Below are positions 60,793 to 64,000 of a stretch of DNA of 64,000 bases, piece after piece. The notes below the pieces were generated by a model. The model was not told the origin of the DNA. It ran no database searches and saw only the letters and a program-made list of their open reading frames with translations. Origin of the DNA: RBG-16-66-20 sp035499575 (GTDB lineage Bacteria > Pseudomonadota > Gammaproteobacteria > Burkholderiales > SG8-39); the NCBI GenBank assembly GCA_035499575.1, contig DATJYN010000018.1, forward strand, positions 1-64,000. The letters are read 5' to 3'. The number at the start of each line of letters is the position of its first letter. The stretch's first letter is position 1. The translations under genes were made by a program, and so were the position numbers.

Positions 60793-62149
60793 GCGCCGCT
60801 GGCGCAGCGCCGGCCGCCAGCACGCCTTCGACGGCGCGCGCGACCGCGAGCAGGCGGCGGTCGGACATCGCCACGCCGCTGACCATCAGCCCCACCGGCG
60901 CCTGTCCCTGCGCGTGGCAGGGCAGCGTCACGGCGCAGCCGTCGAGGAAATTCACCAGGCCTGTATTGCGCAGGATGCGGCCGTTCCAGCGAAAGTAGGC
61001 CTCGTCGCTCGAGCTCGCCTCGGCGATCGTGGGCGCGATGCAGGGCGCGGCGGGCGCAAGGAAAGCGTCGAACGGCGCCATCAGCGCGCCGATTTCCGCA
61101 ATGTAGGCCTCGCGCATGAGTCCCAGTTCGACGTACTCCCAGCCTGCGATGTCCTTGCCGAGCACCACGCGCTTGGCAACGCGCGGATCGTATTCACCGA
61201 GGCGGCCGAGCCAGCGGCGATGGATCGCGTATGCCTCGGCGGCGGCGAAACCGCCGTTCTTGAAATACTCCCCTTGCCGGTCGAACGCCGGCACCTTGCG
61301 CTCCTCGATCGCAGCGCCCGCGCGCGACAGCGCGGCGAGCGCGGCCTCGAACGCCTGCGCGACCTGCGGATCGAGATCGTCGAGCGCGCTCGAACGCGGC
61401 AGCAGCAGGCGCAGGCCGCGGGCCGGGGTCTCCGGCAGCGCGGCGTCCGGCTCGCCCGCGAGGATCGCGTCATAGGCTGCACAGCAGCCGACCGTATTCG
61501 CGAGCGGCCCGACCGAATCGAGCGTGTACGAGAGCGGAAACGCGCCCCGCCGGGATACGCGGCGCATGGTCGGCTTGAAGCCGGTGACGCCGCAAAGCGC
61601 CGCGGGCTGGCGGATCGAGCCGCGTGTGTCCGAGCCCAGGCCCATCACGCACATGCCGTCGGCCACCGACACCGCGGCACCGGAGGACGAACCGCCGGGA
61701 ACACGTCCCGCCTTGCGATCCCAGGGATTCTTCGGCGTGCCGTAGTGCGGGTTGGTGCCGACCGCGCCGAAGGCGAACTCGACCATGTTGCTGCGGCCGA
61801 CGATCACCGCACCCGCCGCACGCAGGCGGGCAATCGCCGGCGCATCCGCGGCGGCGGGCGGCGCATCGGCCAGCACTTTCGAGCCGGCGCGCGTGATGTC
61901 GCCAGCGATGTCGAACAGGTCCTTCACCGAGACCGGCAGGCCGTCCACCAGCGAGCGCAGCACGCCCGCCTTGCGCAGCCGGTCCGCATGGTCCGCGTCG
62001 GCGCGCGCGGAATCCGCGTGGACCTTCATGAACGCGCGCGCGCCCTCGCCCGCCGGGTCGGCAATGCGTGCGAGCGCCTGCTCCACGAGTTCACGGCTGC
62101 TGGTTTTACCGGCGCGCAGATCGCGCGCGAGCGCTTCCACCGTCCACAT
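60785..62149 (-). CDS. Amidase-signature family amidase
   Basis: A 454-residue enzyme of the amidase-signature family. The catalytic triad is visible as Lys76 (SVKDLFD), cis-Ser154 (PGGSSSGAA) and nucleophile Ser178 (DTRGSIRQP). Family members hydrolyse amides; GatA is a paralogue, but no gatB or gatC is adjacent, so a general amidase is more likely. It overlaps bioC by eight bases. It is divergent from comF with 28 bp between starts. Confidence 0.88.
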   Translation of the reverse strand: MWTVEALARDLRAGKTSSRELVEQALARIADPAGEGARAFMKVHADSARADADHADRLRKAGVLRSLVDGLPVSVKDLFDIAGDITRAGSKVLADAPPAAADAPAIARLRAAGAVIVGRSNMVEFAFGAVGTNPHYGTPKNPWDRKAGRVPGGSSSGAAVSVADGMCVMGLGSDTRGSIRQPAALCGVTGFKPTMRRVSRRGAFPLSYTLDSVGPLANTVGCCAAYDAILAGEPDAALPETPARGLRLLLPRSSALDDLDPQVAQAFEAALAALSRAGAAIEERKVPAFDRQGEYFKNGGFAAAEAYAIHRRWLGRLGEYDPRVAKRVVLGKDIAGWEYVELGLMREAYIAEIGALMAPFDAFLAPAAPCIAPTIAEASSSDEAYFRWNGRILRNTGLVNFLDGCAVTLPCHAQGQAPVGLMVSGVAMSDRRLLAVARAVEGVLAAGAAPAARA

Positions 62150-62177
62150 TCAGGAAGTCTAGCGCACAATATTCCCC

Positions 62178-62873
62178 ATGCTCGCCAAGCTCGGCCGCCA
62201 ATCCGCAAACCTGCTGTTCGGCGGCAGTTGCTACCTGTGCCGCGGAGCCGCGCACGGCGTGCTGTGCGAGCGCTGCGATGCGGACCTGCCTCGGCTTGGC
62301 AAGGAATATTGCCCGCGCTGTGCGCTCAGTTCGCCCGGCGGCGCGGTTTGCGGACGCTGCCTGGCGCAGCCGCCGGCCTACGATGCGACCATCGCCGCGC
62401 TCGCCTACGGCTTTCCCGCCGACGTGCTGGTGCAGGCGCTCAAATTCCGCGGCGAACTGGCGCTGGCGCCCTTGCTCGGCGAATTGATCGGCGGTCGCGT
62501 TTCAACCGGCGACGCGGACTGCATCGTCCCCGTCCCGCTTTCGCCGGAGCGCCTGCGCAGCCGCGGCTACAACCAGGCGCTGGAAATTGCCCGCGGCGTC
62601 GCGAAGGCGACCAACGTGCGGCTGGCGCCCGACGCCTGCCGGCGCAGCCGCGACACCGCTGCGCAGATGGACCTGCCCCTGGAAGAGCGGGTGAAAAACG
62701 TGCGCGGCGCTTTCGAGTGCCCGCGCCTGGTCGAGGGCGCGACGGTCGCGGTGCTGGACGACGTCATGACCACGGGCGCGACGCTGGACGAGCTCGCCGC
62801 AACGCTGAAGCGCGCCGGCGCCGCGCGCGTGGTGAACTGGGTCGTTGCGCGCACCTTTCCGCTGCATGTTTGA
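62178..62873 (+). CDS. comF: ComF-family phosphoribosyltransferase-like protein
   Basis: A 231-residue protein with an N-terminal zinc-finger region of four CxxC pairs (Cys18/21, 30/33, 45/48, 58/61) and a C-terminal phosphoribosyltransferase fold with the PRPP loop VAVLDDVMTTGATLDE. ComF is needed for DNA uptake in competent bacteria; whether this organism is competent is not shown. trmL starts eight bases before its end. Confidence 0.92.
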   Translation: MLAKLGRQSANLLFGGSCYLCRGAAHGVLCERCDADLPRLGKEYCPRCALSSPGGAVCGRCLAQPPAYDATIAALAYGFPADVLVQALKFRGELALAPLLGELIGGRVSTGDADCIVPVPLSPERLRSRGYNQALEIARGVAKATNVRLAPDACRRSRDTAAQMDLPLEERVKNVRGAFECPRLVEGATVAVLDDVMTTGATLDELAATLKRAGAARVVNWVVARTFPLHV

Positions 62874-63321
62874 CATCGTCCTCTACCAGCCTGAGATCCC
62901 GCCCAACGCCGGCAACGTCATCCGGCTCGCCGCCAACACCGGCGCGCGCCTGCACCTGGTCGAGCCGCTCGGGTTTTCCATGGACGACAAGCAACTCAAG
63001 CGCGCCGGGCTCGACTACCGCGAGTACGCCAGCGTGCGCGTGCACGCAAACTGGAAATCCTGCCTGGAGCTTTTGGCGGGGAGGCGCCTTTTTGCAGTGA
63101 CGACCCGAAGCACGAAAAATCTGTACGACGAAAATTTCCGCGAGAACGACGTTTTCGTTTTCGGCTCCGAGACCGCCGGGCTTCCGGATGCAATCCTCGA
63201 GGCGTTCCCGTCCGAATTCCGCCTGCGCCTGCCGATGCGGCCAGGAAACCGAAGCCTGAATCTATCCAATGCCGTCGCGGTGACCGTGTTCGAGGCCTGG
63301 CGCCAACGCGGCTTCGGCTGA
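62866..63321 (+). CDS. trmL: tRNA (cytidine(34)-2'-O)-methyltransferase TrmL
   Basis: A 151-residue SPOUT-fold methyltransferase that modifies the wobble base of tRNA-Leu. VLYQPEIPPNAGNVIRL, VFGSETAGLP (knot) and LSNAVAVTVFEAW are the family motifs. The ATG at 62866 is chosen because it directly precedes the first strand; the frame is open to 62845. It overlaps comF. Confidence 0.94.
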   Translation: MFDIVLYQPEIPPNAGNVIRLAANTGARLHLVEPLGFSMDDKQLKRAGLDYREYASVRVHANWKSCLELLAGRRLFAVTTRSTKNLYDENFRENDVFVFGSETAGLPDAILEAFPSEFRLRLPMRPGNRSLNLSNAVAVTVFEAWRQRGFG

Positions 63322-63333
63322 CGGAAAATCATC

Positions 63334-64000
63334 GTGCCATTCGACGAATTCATGAATTATGCATACGCGGCCATGGGGATGTTGATCGCGTTGGTGCTCG
63401 TCTGGTTCGCGTGCACCTACCGGCTTTCGCGGCAGCTTCGCGAACGGCATCCGGAGAAATACGATGAAATGGGCTTGGCGGACCTGCTGCCGCACGACGC
63501 GGGCGAGTGGTTGCGCGGCTACAACAATGCGATGCCCGTTGGCGCGCTGCTGAAATTCCTGTTCCGCCGTGAAGACGCGGTGCTGGACGACGCTTCGATT
63601 TCCCGCCTCGCCACTTTCATGCGCTGGCTCTTCGGTGCATATCTTTTCCTGTTCGTCCTGTTCATTGCGGCCATTTTCTACGGGGGCAGCGCGGTTCAGC
63701 CTGCCAGCCGGGAGAACGCCTTCGAACTGCACCGCGCCGGCAAATTCACGGAAGCCATCGCGGCCTATGACGCGCTACTGAAGGACACCGAGCAGGATCC
63801 CGAACTGCACTATTGGCGAGGGGTCGCCTACTGGCGCCTGATCCAGTTCGACGCGGCGTTGCGGGATTTCCGCCGCGCCCTCGAACTGCGGCCCGCCTAT
63901 TTTGACGCCTGCGTCGCCGAGGACAGGATTCTCGGCGCGCGGAAACACTGGGACGAAATCCTTCTCATCTGGGACAAGTACATCGCGGAAGTTCCCGGAA
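63334..64000 (+). CDS. TPR-repeat membrane protein, truncated by window end
   Basis: The frame runs from a GTG at 63334 (or an ATG at 63352) through the last base without a stop. The visible 222 residues have two hydrophobic segments (about residues 10-28 and 98-118) and then TPR-like repeats starting near FELHRAGKFTEAIAAY and LHYWRGVAYWRLIQFDAAL. It is probably an inner-membrane protein with a repeat domain for protein binding. No specific family was recognised. Confidence 0.75.
   Translation, partial: MPFDEFMNYAYAAMGMLIALVLVWFACTYRLSRQLRERHPEKYDEMGLADLLPHDAGEWLRGYNNAMPVGALLKFLFRREDAVLDDASISRLATFMRWLFGAYLFLFVLFIAAIFYGGSAVQPASRENAFELHRAGKFTEAIAAYDALLKDTEQDPELHYWRGVAYWRLIQFDAALRDFRRALELRPAYFDACVAEDRILGARKHWDEILLIWDKYIAEVPG

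Overview
The window is GC-rich, densely coded bacterial chromosome with short intergenic gaps and many ATGA or GTGA stop/start overlaps. Gene content and order point to a betaproteobacterium that oxidises sulfur. The evidence is the order yebC-ruvCAB-ybgC-tolQRAB-pal-cpoB-queC, the block lolB-ispE-tRNA(Gln)-prs-rplY-pth-ychF, ftsY-ftsE-ftsX-rpoH next to coaD/rsmD, the aa3-type oxidase cluster, and a soxYZAXB operon. No insertion sequence, prophage, integrase or CRISPR array was seen. No stretch over 300 bases lacks a gene; the longest such region (604-854) holds two tRNA-Lys genes.

Layout. 1-603: 3' end of a spoT/relA-family gene. 622-821: tRNA-Lys(CTT) and tRNA-Lys(TTT). 855-10404 (minus): a YeeE/YedE sulfur transporter, then queC and the Tol-Pal envelope system with the RuvABC recombination genes and yebC upstream. 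10453-12145 (plus): a DMT exporter and a divergent short-chain dehydrogenase. 12182-17446 (plus): soxYZAXB, a metallo-beta-lactamase-fold protein and an exported DsrE-like lipoprotein, giving periplasmic thiosulfate oxidation without soxCD. 17517-21770 (minus): PAP2 phosphatase, glycosyltransferase, DgkA, polyphosphate kinase; ppx lies divergently at 21893-23404. 23412-30481 (minus): the phosphate regulon pstSCAB-phoU-phoBR-sixA, with a Pho box upstream of pstS and a strong hairpin between pstS and pstC. 30629-33111 (plus): gabD and a fatty acid desaturase. 32930-36079 (minus): an ankyrin membrane protein, a small secreted protein and a diheme peroxidase whose frame runs into the desaturase antisense.

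36208-49083: a cyclic-nucleotide-binding protein; ychF, pth, rplY, prs, tRNA-Gln, ispE, lolB and a TPR protein; mutM; coaD-rsmD; then ftsY-ftsE-ftsX and rpoH, whose sigma-70-like promoter is overlaid by a near-perfect CIRCE (HrcA) operator. 49110-52195 (minus): a MASE1 histidine kinase and NarL-type regulator followed by two reduced genes, an HTH-only protein and a degenerate kinase ATPase domain. 52378-59815 (minus): cytochrome c oxidase and its assembly factors (ctaC, ctaD, a 31-residue peptide, ctaG, DUF2970, ctaE, SURF1, an SCO-like membrane protein, ctaB, sco), without ctaA. 59947-64000: bioC, an amidase, comF, trmL and a truncated TPR membrane protein.

How it fits together: Sox enzymes would pass electrons from thiosulfate to c-type cytochromes and on to the oxidase, whose subunit II carries its own haem c. 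Phosphate uptake, Pho signalling and polyphosphate synthesis/breakdown form a second functional block. The most unusual items are the CIRCE-covered rpoH promoter, the reduced HTH plus degenerate ATPase pair, the SCO-like protein beside SURF1, and the antisense tail of the diheme peroxidase.
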